From Mucilaginibacter arboris (GTDB taxonomy: Bacteria; Bacteroidota; Bacteroidia; Sphingobacteriales; Sphingobacteriaceae): a DNA stretch of 64,000 nt. The notes beneath the pieces are model-generated. The model made no database searches. It saw nothing but the letters and a program-made list of their open reading frames with translations, and was not told the origin of the DNA. Where the stretch lies: assembly GCF_009754915.1 (NCBI RefSeq), contig NZ_WPIK01000012.1, forward strand, positions 97,141 to 161,140. The letters run 5' to 3'. The position numbers and the translations under genes are program-made. Shown here piece after piece: positions 35,912 through 44,016 of the stretch (position 1 is its first letter; each line of letters begins with the position of its first letter).

Positions 35912-36020
35912 ATGCTTCTTTTACAAGGTAAAAATCAGTATTTCAAATACTTACATCACATGGCACAGCTTTTCTATAACGAATATCAGCGAACGAAAAA
36001 AACCATCATAAAAGAAGCAT
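35912..36020. repeat. Paired dispersed element 9, in the divergent promoter region
   Basis: ATGCTTCTTTTACA (35912-35925) followed by AGGTAAAAATCAG faces CATAAAAGAAGCAT (36007-36020). It is the longest clear pair (109 bp) and its right arm ends one base before the GTG start codon of the adaptor gene. Confidence 0.88.
35961..35976 (+). promoter_or_regulatory. Weak sigma54-like promoter before the adaptor gene
   Basis: TGGCAC at 35961-35966 is a full -24 element; five bases later TTCTA stands where TTGCW is expected, so the -12 element has two mismatches. Its position 46 bp before the start codon and beside a sigma54-type regulator makes it worth noting, but it is not a confident call. Confidence 0.3.
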
Positions 36021-36021
36021 T

Positions 36022-37278
36022 GTGGACAAAGTTATTCAGAAAAAAAAGTGGCCGGCCAAACGCATTTTAACCATTGCCGGTATTACGGCATTGGTTTTAC
36101 TGATTGGCAGCAGCTATTACTTTACTTCCGGAAAATCCAAACTGAATGTAGATACAGAAAGGATCACGATCAGTGAGGTTAAAAACGGGCCGTTTCAGGA
36201 ATTTATTCCGGTGAATGGTGTGGTGATGCCCATCACTACGATTTATCTGGATGCGAACGAAGGCGGACGTGTTGAACAGAAATATGTAGAAGACGGAACA
36301 ATTATGAAAAAAGGCCAGCCGATTATGAAGCTGGCCAACACAGATCTGGAACTGAGTTTGGTAAACCAGGAAACTTCTGTTTTTAATTTGCTAACGCAGA
36401 TGCAGATTTCGCGTAACGCGGCACAACAAAATACCATCAGCAAGTTAAACCAAATGGCCGATGTGGACAATGCGTTTAAGGAAGCCGAACGTTTATACTT
36501 GCTCAACAAGCATTTGTACGAACAGAAAGCAATCGGTTTACAGGAATTCAGGCAATCTGCCATTGCTTACGAATATCAGGTGAAACGCAAAAAGTTAACG
36601 CAGCAGATTTTAAAGCAGGATTCTGTTTCTACCAAACAGGAATTGGATCAGGCCAAGCAATCTTACGATCGTACACAAAATGCCTTAGCTGTAATGCGTC
36701 AAAAAGTTGGTGACCTGATTGTAAGGGCACCAGTTGACGGTCAGCTAACTTCGCTGGATGCCGAGATCGGACAGAACAAACACCAGGGCGAGCGTTTGGG
36801 GCAGATTGATGTTTTAAGCGGGTTTAAAGTTCGGGTAGATGTGGACGAACATTATATTTCCAGAATTTTTACTGGTTTAACAGGTGATTTTGATTTCTCG
36901 GACAAAACCTACAAATTGAAAATTAAAAAAGTTTTTACACAGGTTAATAATGGACGGTTCCAGGTTGATATGGAATTTGTTGGGAAAGTACCGGAAGGTA
37001 TCCGCCGCGGCCAAACTTTACAAATCCGCTTAGCTTTAGGCGATGAAACCAAAGCTTTATTATTAGCAAAAGGAGGATTTTACCAGCAAACCGGCGGCAA
37101 CTGGATTTTTAAATTAAGCGATGACGGCAAAACAGCTTATAAAGTTGATGTGCAATTAGGCCGCCAAAACCCTGATTATTATGAAGTTTTACAAGGCTTA
37201 AAACCAGGCGATAAAGTAGTGACCAGCAGCTATGAAAATTATGGAAATATGCAGGAACTTGTTTTGAAGAAGGAATGA
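36022..37278 (+). CDS. HlyD/RND-type periplasmic adaptor (membrane fusion protein)
   Basis: The 418-residue protein starts with GTG at 36022; there is no better ATG before the membrane helix (ILTIAGITALVLLIGSSYYF). It has the lipoyl-like half domain (YLDANEGGRVEQKYVEDGTI), a coiled-coil hairpin at about residues 115-230 (rich in Q, K and E), the second lipoyl half (VRAPVDGQLTSLDAEIGQ) and beta-barrel parts near the end (GLKPGDKVVTSSYENYG). It should link the ABC/FtsX permeases to the TolC-like channel encoded at 50837. The purine run of the repeat arm (AAAAGAAG) lies just before the start, where a ribosome-binding site would sit. Confidence 0.88.
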   Translation: MDKVIQKKKWPAKRILTIAGITALVLLIGSSYYFTSGKSKLNVDTERITISEVKNGPFQEFIPVNGVVMPITTIYLDANEGGRVEQKYVEDGTIMKKGQPIMKLANTDLELSLVNQETSVFNLLTQMQISRNAAQQNTISKLNQMADVDNAFKEAERLYLLNKHLYEQKAIGLQEFRQSAIAYEYQVKRKKLTQQILKQDSVSTKQELDQAKQSYDRTQNALAVMRQKVGDLIVRAPVDGQLTSLDAEIGQNKHQGERLGQIDVLSGFKVRVDVDEHYISRIFTGLTGDFDFSDKTYKLKIKKVFTQVNNGRFQVDMEFVGKVPEGIRRGQTLQIRLALGDETKALLLAKGGFYQQTGGNWIFKLSDDGKTAYKVDVQLGRQNPDYYEVLQGLKPGDKVVTSSYENYGNMQELVLKKE

Positions 37279-37282
37279 GGTT

Positions 37283-37740
37283 GAGAGGTTGGAGGTATCA
37301 GGTAAGAGGCAGGGCTTTGATAAAGGCTTGGATCATTTTTCTGATTTCTACAACAGCTCCCGATAACTCTTTGTACAAAGTTTCATCAATATACTTTAAA
37401 TCTTTAACTAAAAGCAACTGATACTCTAATTCAGAACTAGAACCAGAAGAAATTATGAGAAACCTTTTCATTTCAGCATTACTGTTTCTGCCGCAACCTT
37501 CAGCAATATTGGTCGGAATAGAAGAACTTGAACGACGCATTTGTGAGGTTAAACCATACATCTCTTCTTTAGGAAAGGAAGAACTTACAGAATAAACTTT
37601 TAACGTTAAATAATGACTTTTTTGCCAAACCAATAATTCAGAATAACTACGCATATTTTAAAGATAATAAATTAATTTAAAATAAAAAGTAAAAGATATA
37701 CAACTGGTTCAAACCTCATACCTGATACCTCAAACCTTTC
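37283..37740. mobile_element. Four-helix-bundle cassette bounded by 27-bp inverted repeats
   Basis: The ends 37283-37309 and 37714-37740 are inverted copies differing at few positions; the shared core is GAGGTATCAGGTA. Between them lies one gene on the opposite strand to the operon, whose stop codon is inside the left repeat. The unit separates the adaptor gene from its ATPase gene. No transposase is present. Similar GAGGT-rich sequences without a gene lie at 40932, 46441 and 48976. I infer a small non-autonomous mobile unit. Confidence 0.6.
37298..37654 (-). CDS. Four-helix-bundle protein (S23/23S rRNA intervening-sequence family)
   Basis: The 118-residue protein has the family signature: SELLVWQKSHYLTLKVYSVS, FPKEEMYGLTSQMRRSSSSI, PTNIAEGCGRNSNAEMKRFL and SSGSSSELEYQLLLVKDLKY. 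Such genes were first found in 23S rRNA insertions and are related to the avd gene of diversity-generating retroelements. The protein is a helical pentamer in known cases; its job is unclear. There is no reverse transcriptase or template repeat here, so it is not a retroelement. It lies against the direction of the efflux operon inside an inverted-repeat cassette. Confidence 0.88.
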   Translation of the reverse strand: MRSYSELLVWQKSHYLTLKVYSVSSSFPKEEMYGLTSQMRRSSSSIPTNIAEGCGRNSNAEMKRFLIISSGSSSELEYQLLLVKDLKYIDETLYKELSGAVVEIRKMIQAFIKALPLT

Positions 37741-37745
37741 TTCCA

Positions 37746-38423
37746 ATGATCAAAATAACCGAACTTGAAAAAATTTACCGTACCGAGGACATTGAAACTT
37801 CGGCTTTAAATAAACTATCCATCGAAGTAAAAGAAGGAGAATTTGTAGCTGTAATGGGACCTTCCGGTTGCGGTAAATCTACCCTGCTTAACATTTTAGG
37901 ATTATTAGACGATCCGGATGGCGGAAGTTTTATGTTTAACGGAATTGAAGTTGCCCATTTTAATGAAAGAAAACGGGCAGATCTGCGCAAACGCAACATC
38001 GGCTTCGTTTTCCAAAGTTTTAACCTCATTGATGAGCTCACCGTTTTTGAAAACGTAGAATTACCGCTGATTTACTTAGGCGTAGATAGTGCAGAACGTA
38101 AAAAACGGGTAGAAGTAGTGCTGGACAAGATGCAGATCATGCACCGGCGTAACCATTTCCCGCAACAACTTTCGGGTGGCCAGCAACAACGCGTAGCCGT
38201 AGCACGTGCCGTAGTAAACAATCCTAAATTAATTTTAGCGGATGAGCCAACCGGTAACCTGGATTCATCAAACGGGAATGAAGTAATGCAGCTTTTAACC
38301 GAATTAAATGAGCAGGGAACTACCATTGTAATGGTAACACATTCGGAGCATGATGCCAGGTACAGCCATCGCATTATCCGCATGTTGGACGGGCAAACGG
38401 TTACAGAGAATTTATTGGTGTAA
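37746..38423 (+). CDS. ABC transporter ATPase, LolD/MacB type
   Basis: The 225-residue ATPase has Walker A VMGPSGCGKSTLLNIL, Q-loop NIGFVFQSFNLIDELTVFEN, signature QQLSGGQQQRVAVARAV, Walker B LILADEPTGNLDSSNG and the switch His in MVTHSEHDARY. This is the subfamily that drives FtsX/MacB permeases, which act on periplasmic substrates instead of pumping through the membrane. It precedes four permease genes and shares the unit with a second ATPase at 50060. Confidence 0.93.
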   Translation: MIKITELEKIYRTEDIETSALNKLSIEVKEGEFVAVMGPSGCGKSTLLNILGLLDDPDGGSFMFNGIEVAHFNERKRADLRKRNIGFVFQSFNLIDELTVFENVELPLIYLGVDSAERKKRVEVVLDKMQIMHRRNHFPQQLSGGQQQRVAVARAVVNNPKLILADEPTGNLDSSNGNEVMQLLTELNEQGTTIVMVTHSEHDARYSHRIIRMLDGQTVTENLLV

Positions 38424-38550
38424 AGAAGCCAGCAATTATAAGTTATAATGCTTCATAAGTTGCTCTTATCAGCAACAAAAAGTTAGCTCTCCTGATAAGA
38501 TAAAATAAAAAAGTTGAAAGCAAACCGGCGAAAGCCACAAACTCAAAAAT

Positions 38551-40932
38551 ATGATCAAGAATTATTTTAAGATAGCCTTTCGCACTTTGCTGAACCATAA
38601 GGCTTTTTCTTTTATCAATATTATAGGTTTAGCTATTGGCATGACGGCTTTCTTTCTTATTTTTCTGTATATAAAATTCGAGTTAAGCTATGATTCTTTT
38701 CACTCGAAAGCAGACAGGATTTATCGCGTTGTTTCTGATATCAAAACACCTACAGAAACTATTAATGCCAATTGTCCTTCATGGGCTGTAGCATCACACG
38801 CAAAACAAGAGTTTCCTGAAATAGAATCTTTTGTACGGGTAAGCAATGCGCGCCTGCTGGTACGAAAAGGCAATATAAAATTTCAGGAAGAAAACAGTTT
38901 ATTTGCCGATTCTTCTTTTTTTCAAGTATTTGATTTTAAACTATTAAAGGGCAACCCACAAACAGCGTTAAAAGAAAAGTTTAGCATCATTCTTAGTCAA
39001 ACAGCAGCAAAAAAATATTTTGGAGATACAAATCCTGTTGGTCAAACACTATCACTAACAGATCGAAACCTAAATGCTGTAGTAACTGGCCTGATGCAGG
39101 ATATCCCCGAAAATTCCCAGATAAAAGCGGATGTCCTCCTAAGCATGCCTACCCTAACCAATGAATTTAATAAAGGGTTGGATGATCAGTGGGGAAATTA
39201 TGGAAATAGAACTTATTTATTACTTAGGCCAGGTACAGAACCTAAAGTACTGGAGGCAAAATTTCCTGCTTTTCTTGAGAGGCGCAACGGGAAAGAAATG
39301 AAACAATCTCAGATGTACCCCACTTTATTTCTGGAGCCATTAAGAGAAGTGTACCTGTATTCAACCCGTGATGGCAGTAAAACGGGGAACATTACCAATG
39401 TGTATATTTTTATTATTGTAGCTGTATTCATTTTATTGATCGCCTGCTTCAACTTTGTAAACTTAACAACAGCACGGTCTGCAGAACGTGCAAAAGAAGT
39501 TGGCATACGTAAAGTTGTGGGCGCTGCCAGATTACAGCTGGCAAAGCAGTTTATCGGAGAAAGTATTATCATTTGTTTAATTGCTTTTGCAGTTTCAATT
39601 TTATTTTCCTCATTACTGCTTCCGTTATTTAACCAGTTATCCGGAAAAGTTATTTCCCGGCATATTTTCTCGCATTTGCTGTATCCGTTTTTACTTTTTC
39701 TGATTGCAATCAGCATAGGCATACTTGCCGGAATATATCCTGCATTAATCCTGTCATCCTTTCAGCCCATTGTTGTACTTAAAGGACGTTTTACTACTGG
39801 CACAAAAGGCCTATTAATGCGTAAAGGGTTAGTGATTATACAATTTACAGTTTCAATTGCATTAATTATTTCAACCATTATTGTATATAATCAAATGAAT
39901 TATATGCGCAGTCAGGACCTGGGGTTTAATAAAGATCATAAATTAATTATTGATACCGATGGCGATTCTTCAAAATCCGCTTTTAAACAGGCTATAACTT
40001 CTTTAGCGGGAGTTACGTCAACGGCAATGGCAGGCAGTGTTCCAGGAGGCGGAAATGCCGGTGCTTATTCTCAGATTGAAAACGTAAAAGGCGATATGCA
40101 GGTTGCCAACCTTGACCTGTATTTTGTCGACTTTGACTATATACCTCAATATAAGCTAAAAATACTTGCAGGCCGTGCCTTTTCAAGGGATTTTCAAACA
40201 GATACTTCGCAAGCTATGATTGTAAATGAAGCAGCAATGAAAATGTTTGGCTACACTTTACCAAAGCAAATTATAGGTAAAAAATTTGATCAGTGGGGAC
40301 GGAAAGGCGTAATAGTGGGCGTAGTAAAAGATTTTCATTTCCGCTCTTTACAGGAAGTGATAAAACCCTTAAGCATTCGTATCGAACCAAATTTTTGCAA
40401 TTTGGTATCCATAAACATCAATTCTAAAAATATTCCTTCAACTATTGCTGCTATAGAAAACAAATGGAAAGAATTGATGCCAAACAGGCCATTCAGTTAT
40501 TATTTCCTCGATGATTTTTTTGACAAACAGTACCGTAGTGAAGACAGGTTTGGAAGACTGTTCCTGAATTTTGCCGTATTTGCCATTTTTATTTCTTGCC
40601 TTGGTTTGCTTGGGCTTGCTTCTTACAGTACCACCCAGCGCACAAAAGAAATTGGTATCCGTAAGGTAATGGGGGCATCGGTACCAAACATTCTTAATTT
40701 ATTGTCAAAAGAGTTTTTAAAACTGGTAACCCTTGCATTTTTTGTTGCAGCACCTATTGCCTGGTACTTTATGCACAAGTGGCTACAAAATTTTGCTTAC
40801 CACACTACTATCAACTGGTGGGTTTTTGTTGCAGCAGGTTTTTGTGCCCTTGCAATTGCTTTAGCAACCATCAGTTTTCAGGCGATAAAAGCAGCATTAG
40901 CCAATCCGGTTAAGAGTTTACGGACGGAATAA
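38551..40932 (+). CDS. FtsX-like permease 1 of the tandem array
   Basis: The 793-residue permease has one helix near residue 25, a MacB-like periplasmic domain, three helices between about 285 and 410 (first FtsX domain, with AKEVGIRKVVGAARLQL), another helix (LVIIQFTVSIALIISTIIVY), a second periplasmic domain and a second FtsX domain (KEIGIRKVMGASVPNILNL). It ends with AIKAALANPVKSLRTE. This double layout of about 800 residues is typical for Bacteroidota and twice the length of MacB's single permease part. It probably exports or extracts a peptide, lipid or antibiotic with the adaptor and TolC; the substrate is unknown. Confidence 0.9.
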   Translation: MIKNYFKIAFRTLLNHKAFSFINIIGLAIGMTAFFLIFLYIKFELSYDSFHSKADRIYRVVSDIKTPTETINANCPSWAVASHAKQEFPEIESFVRVSNARLLVRKGNIKFQEENSLFADSSFFQVFDFKLLKGNPQTALKEKFSIILSQTAAKKYFGDTNPVGQTLSLTDRNLNAVVTGLMQDIPENSQIKADVLLSMPTLTNEFNKGLDDQWGNYGNRTYLLLRPGTEPKVLEAKFPAFLERRNGKEMKQSQMYPTLFLEPLREVYLYSTRDGSKTGNITNVYIFIIVAVFILLIACFNFVNLTTARSAERAKEVGIRKVVGAARLQLAKQFIGESIIICLIAFAVSILFSSLLLPLFNQLSGKVISRHIFSHLLYPFLLFLIAISIGILAGIYPALILSSFQPIVVLKGRFTTGTKGLLMRKGLVIIQFTVSIALIISTIIVYNQMNYMRSQDLGFNKDHKLIIDTDGDSSKSAFKQAITSLAGVTSTAMAGSVPGGGNAGAYSQIENVKGDMQVANLDLYFVDFDYIPQYKLKILAGRAFSRDFQTDTSQAMIVNEAAMKMFGYTLPKQIIGKKFDQWGRKGVIVGVVKDFHFRSLQEVIKPLSIRIEPNFCNLVSININSKNIPSTIAAIENKWKELMPNRPFSYYFLDDFFDKQYRSEDRFGRLFLNFAVFAIFISCLGLLGLASYSTTQRTKEIGIRKVMGASVPNILNLLSKEFLKLVTLAFFVAAPIAWYFMHKWLQNFAYHTTINWWVFVAAGFCALAIALATISFQAIKAALANPVKSLRTE

Positions 40933-40990
40933 GGTTTTCAGGTATCAGCAAAAGAAACTTTTCAAAACCTCATACCTCACAAACCCCTCC
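40932..40990. repeat. GAGGT-family inverted repeat without a gene
   Basis: Directly after permease 1, AGGTTTTCAGGTATCAG faces CCTCATACCTCACAAACCC with a spacer of about 20 nt. The parts match the ends of the four-helix-bundle cassette at 37283-37740, so this may be an empty or solo copy. Confidence 0.65.
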
Positions 40991-41051
40991 TACCCAATAA
41001 TAAACCCTATAGCGCTGAAAGCCAAAAGCTGACAGCTAAAAGTTTAAAAGC

Positions 41052-43478
41052 ATGCTTAAAAACTATTTCAAAATTGCCTGGCGGAACCTGGCCCGAAACA
41101 TCCGTTTTTCTTTGATCAACATTTTTGGTTTAGCAATTGGTATTGCTACCTGTTTGCTGATCATGCTTTTTGTGCAGAATGAATTAAGTTATGACCGTTA
41201 TAATGATAAAGCAGACCGAATAGTGCGTGTTGTATTTCGAGGGAAAATGAATGGCGGCGGAGAAATAAAAGAAGCTAATGTAATGCCGCCCGTAGCGCAA
41301 ACGCTTAAGAAAGATTTTCCTGAAGTAACTGATGCAACACGCATCAGGGATTACGGTATGCCTCGCATTACTTATGGCAATAAAACTTTTAAAGAAGATG
41401 CTTTTGCTTTTGTAGATGCCAACTTCTTTCAGATTTTTACTATTCCGCTTATTAAAGGCAACGCGGCAACTGCCTTGCTTCAACCAAATACGGCGGTTAT
41501 TTCAAAAGAAGTAGCCAAAAAATACTTTGGAAACGAAAATCCGATTGGGAAAGTACTTTTATTTAAAGATCAGAATGCTGCACTTACTGTAACCGGTCTG
41601 ATAGATGAAGTACCCGCTAATTCCCACTTTCATTTTGGCGTATTCGCCTCGATGATAAGTTTGCCGGAAGCAAAAGACCAAATCTGGATGGCTTCTAATT
41701 TTTTCACCTACTTACTTCTGCAAAAAGATTATGATTACCGGAAGCTGGAAGCTAAACTTCCAAACGAAGTAGATAAATATATTGGCCCGCAATTGCAAAA
41801 ATCAATGGGTGTAACCATATCGCAGTTTAGAAAAAGCGGCAATAACATCGGACTTTTTTTACAACCATTAACAGACATACATCTGCATTCTGATTTAACA
41901 GGTGATATGCAGCCGCACGGCGATATTCAGTATGTGTATATTTTTAGCGCTGTTGCCGTTTTTATGCTCCTGATTGCCTGTATTAACTTCATGAATCTTT
42001 CTACCGCTGGTGCTTCCAAGAGAGCAAAAGAAGTAGGTATCAGAAAAGTTATGGGTTCTGATAAAAAGCAATTGATAACGCAATTCTTTCTCGAATCTTT
42101 TTTGCTTACCGGTGTTGCCATGTTTATCGCACTTGGTTTGGTTTACCTGGCTTTGCCTGTGTTTAATAATATTGCCGGACAAAACTTAGGATTACAGTTA
42201 AAGAACAACATCTGGATTGTGCCCTGCCTTGTTCTGTTCAGTTTGTTTACAGGAGTTTTAGCTGGAAGTTATCCGGCATTTTTTCTTTCATCATTCAATC
42301 CAATTAATGTCCTGAAGGGAAGATTTATATCCGGTAAAAGAAGTACTGGCTTGCGAAGCGGACTCGTTGTTTTTCAGTTTTTTATTTCTATCAGCCTTAT
42401 CATCGGCACGGTCATCGTTTATAAGCAGCTTTCCTACATTCAACATAAAAAATTAGGTTATAATAAGGATCAGGTTATTGTTGTGGAAGGAACATACTGG
42501 CTGGGCAAAGACCAGGAAGTGTTTAAACAGCAACTGTTGCAGGATCCGAGAGTAATAAGTGTAAGCGCATCAGGCTATCTTCCTGCAGGAAATAGCTACG
42601 GCAATAATTTTTTGATTTATGCTGATAATAACAGTGCGCAACTTGTAAATACACTTCGCTATGAAGTAGATGATAATTATATACCTACGCTTTCTATGCA
42701 ATTGTTTTACGGCAGGAATTTTTCAAAACAATATGGAACAGATTCTTTAGCCATAATCATTAATGAAACGGCTGCAAAAACATTTAGCTGGAATCAAAAT
42801 GCAATCGGACATACATTAACACGTCAGGATAACTATGGCAAAAAATTTACTTATCATGTTATTGGCATAGTGAAGGATTTTCATTTTAAATCATTACATG
42901 AGTTAATTACACCGCTGGTAATGACAATGAGTAATAATGATAACAGTAACATTATAATAAAAGCAAAAGGTAAAGACATGCAAGGCTTATTAAGCAGCAC
43001 GAAAAATAAGTGGGATAATCTTACTACGCAATCTCCGTTTACCTATTCTTTTCTTGATGATCGTTATAATAACACCTACAAAGCAGAACAAAACACAGGC
43101 CTTATCCTGGGCATTTTTGCAGGCTTAACCATATTCGTTGCCTGTTTAGGATTATTTGGCCTCGCTACTTTTATTGCAGAACAACGAACCAAAGAAATAG
43201 GAATCCGCAAAGTATTGGGTGCAAACGTGGCAAGTGTTGTTTCTCTCTTATCAAAAGACTTTGTAAAATTAGTTTTTATTGCGTTTCTCATTGCCTCTCC
43301 TATTGCCTGGCTGGTGATGAACAAGTGGTTGCAATACTTTGCATACCGAATACAAATTAGTTGGTGGACGTTTTTTATTGCTGCTATTGGTGCCTTGCTG
43401 ATAGCCTTGCTCACTATAAGTTTTAGAGCGATAAAAGCAGCATTGGCTAATCCGGTAAATAGTTTAAGAAGTGAATAA
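41052..43478 (+). CDS. FtsX-like permease 2 of the tandem array
   Basis: The 808-residue permease repeats the layout of permease 1: helix near residue 25 (SLINIFGLAIGIATCLLIML), periplasmic domain, first FtsX domain (AKEVGIRKVMGSDKKQLI), linking helix (LVVFQFFISISLIIGTVIVY), second periplasmic domain and second FtsX domain (KEIGIRKVLGANVASVVSLL), ending in AIKAALANPVNSLRSE. Its TolC and adaptor partners are in the same cluster. It carries a motif copy in frame at 41265-41278 (IKEAN) and a variant at 42333-42346 (GKRST). It could form heterodimers with its neighbours. Confidence 0.9.
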   Translation: MLKNYFKIAWRNLARNIRFSLINIFGLAIGIATCLLIMLFVQNELSYDRYNDKADRIVRVVFRGKMNGGGEIKEANVMPPVAQTLKKDFPEVTDATRIRDYGMPRITYGNKTFKEDAFAFVDANFFQIFTIPLIKGNAATALLQPNTAVISKEVAKKYFGNENPIGKVLLFKDQNAALTVTGLIDEVPANSHFHFGVFASMISLPEAKDQIWMASNFFTYLLLQKDYDYRKLEAKLPNEVDKYIGPQLQKSMGVTISQFRKSGNNIGLFLQPLTDIHLHSDLTGDMQPHGDIQYVYIFSAVAVFMLLIACINFMNLSTAGASKRAKEVGIRKVMGSDKKQLITQFFLESFLLTGVAMFIALGLVYLALPVFNNIAGQNLGLQLKNNIWIVPCLVLFSLFTGVLAGSYPAFFLSSFNPINVLKGRFISGKRSTGLRSGLVVFQFFISISLIIGTVIVYKQLSYIQHKKLGYNKDQVIVVEGTYWLGKDQEVFKQQLLQDPRVISVSASGYLPAGNSYGNNFLIYADNNSAQLVNTLRYEVDDNYIPTLSMQLFYGRNFSKQYGTDSLAIIINETAAKTFSWNQNAIGHTLTRQDNYGKKFTYHVIGIVKDFHFKSLHELITPLVMTMSNNDNSNIIIKAKGKDMQGLLSSTKNKWDNLTTQSPFTYSFLDDRYNNTYKAEQNTGLILGIFAGLTIFVACLGLFGLATFIAEQRTKEIGIRKVLGANVASVVSLLSKDFVKLVFIAFLIASPIAWLVMNKWLQYFAYRIQISWWTFFIAAIGALLIALLTISFRAIKAALANPVNSLRSE

Positions 43479-43479
43479 A

Positions 43480-43493
43480 ATGCTTCTTTTATC
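43480..43493. repeat. Single half-site of the dispersed motif
   Basis: ATGCTTCTTTTATC followed by ACCTAAAATCTTG starts 2 bp after the stop of permease 2. No inverted partner is seen before the next gene. Confidence 0.85.
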
Positions 43494-43671
43494 ACCTAAA
43501 ATCTTGTATCGAAAAAGTACGGAAAGTGTATCGGAACCGAACGGATATCAAGGGGTTATCAAAAACAACTCATTGAAAATAAAATAGTTAGCAGAGCGGC
43601 ACAGAATTAACAATAGCTTAGATAATCAATCATATTACTTCCTATCAATCAAAACATTAAAAACCCTCCTA

Positions 43672-43962
43672 ATGAAAAAATTAGCAATGCTTCTTTTAAC
43701 CGCCTTTTCTTTGGCTGCATCTGCCCAAACCAAAACTAGCACTTACAAAAAAGATAATATCAAACAATCGGTTACAGATAATGGAAAAACCTTGCACATT
43801 GTAATTAAAAGCAACAAAGCCGGGAAAGAAATCAATTACGATCATACCTTTTCTGTTGAACACTTGGACCAGAAACAAAAAGATGCGCTGGTTAAAAAGG
43901 TAACAGATTCTTTAGGAATTAATCCTCCTCCGGCACCGCCTGCCCCTCATAAAATGGGATAA
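43672..43962 (+). CDS. Small secreted protein of unknown function
   Basis: The 96-residue protein has a signal peptide (KKLAMLLLTAFSLAASAQ) and a polar, lysine-rich mature part ending in a proline tail (NPPPAPPAPHKMG). I recognise no family. It lies between permeases 2 and 3 on the same strand, 55 bp before permease 3, so it may be exported with, or assist, the transport system. The signal peptide contains a dispersed-motif copy in frame (43687-43698, encoding MLLL). Confidence 0.7.
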   Translation: MKKLAMLLLTAFSLAASAQTKTSTYKKDNIKQSVTDNGKTLHIVIKSNKAGKEINYDHTFSVEHLDQKQKDALVKKVTDSLGINPPPAPPAPHKMG

Positions 43963-44016
43963 AAAAGAAAATTAACAAATTATATTAACAGAAGCTGAAA
44001 GCCGAATACCGATTTT

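Noticed and set aside
37298..37654. A diversity-generating retroelement because of the avd-like gene
   Set aside because: No reverse transcriptase, template repeat or variable repeat is found nearby; the protein is a stand-alone S23-family member.
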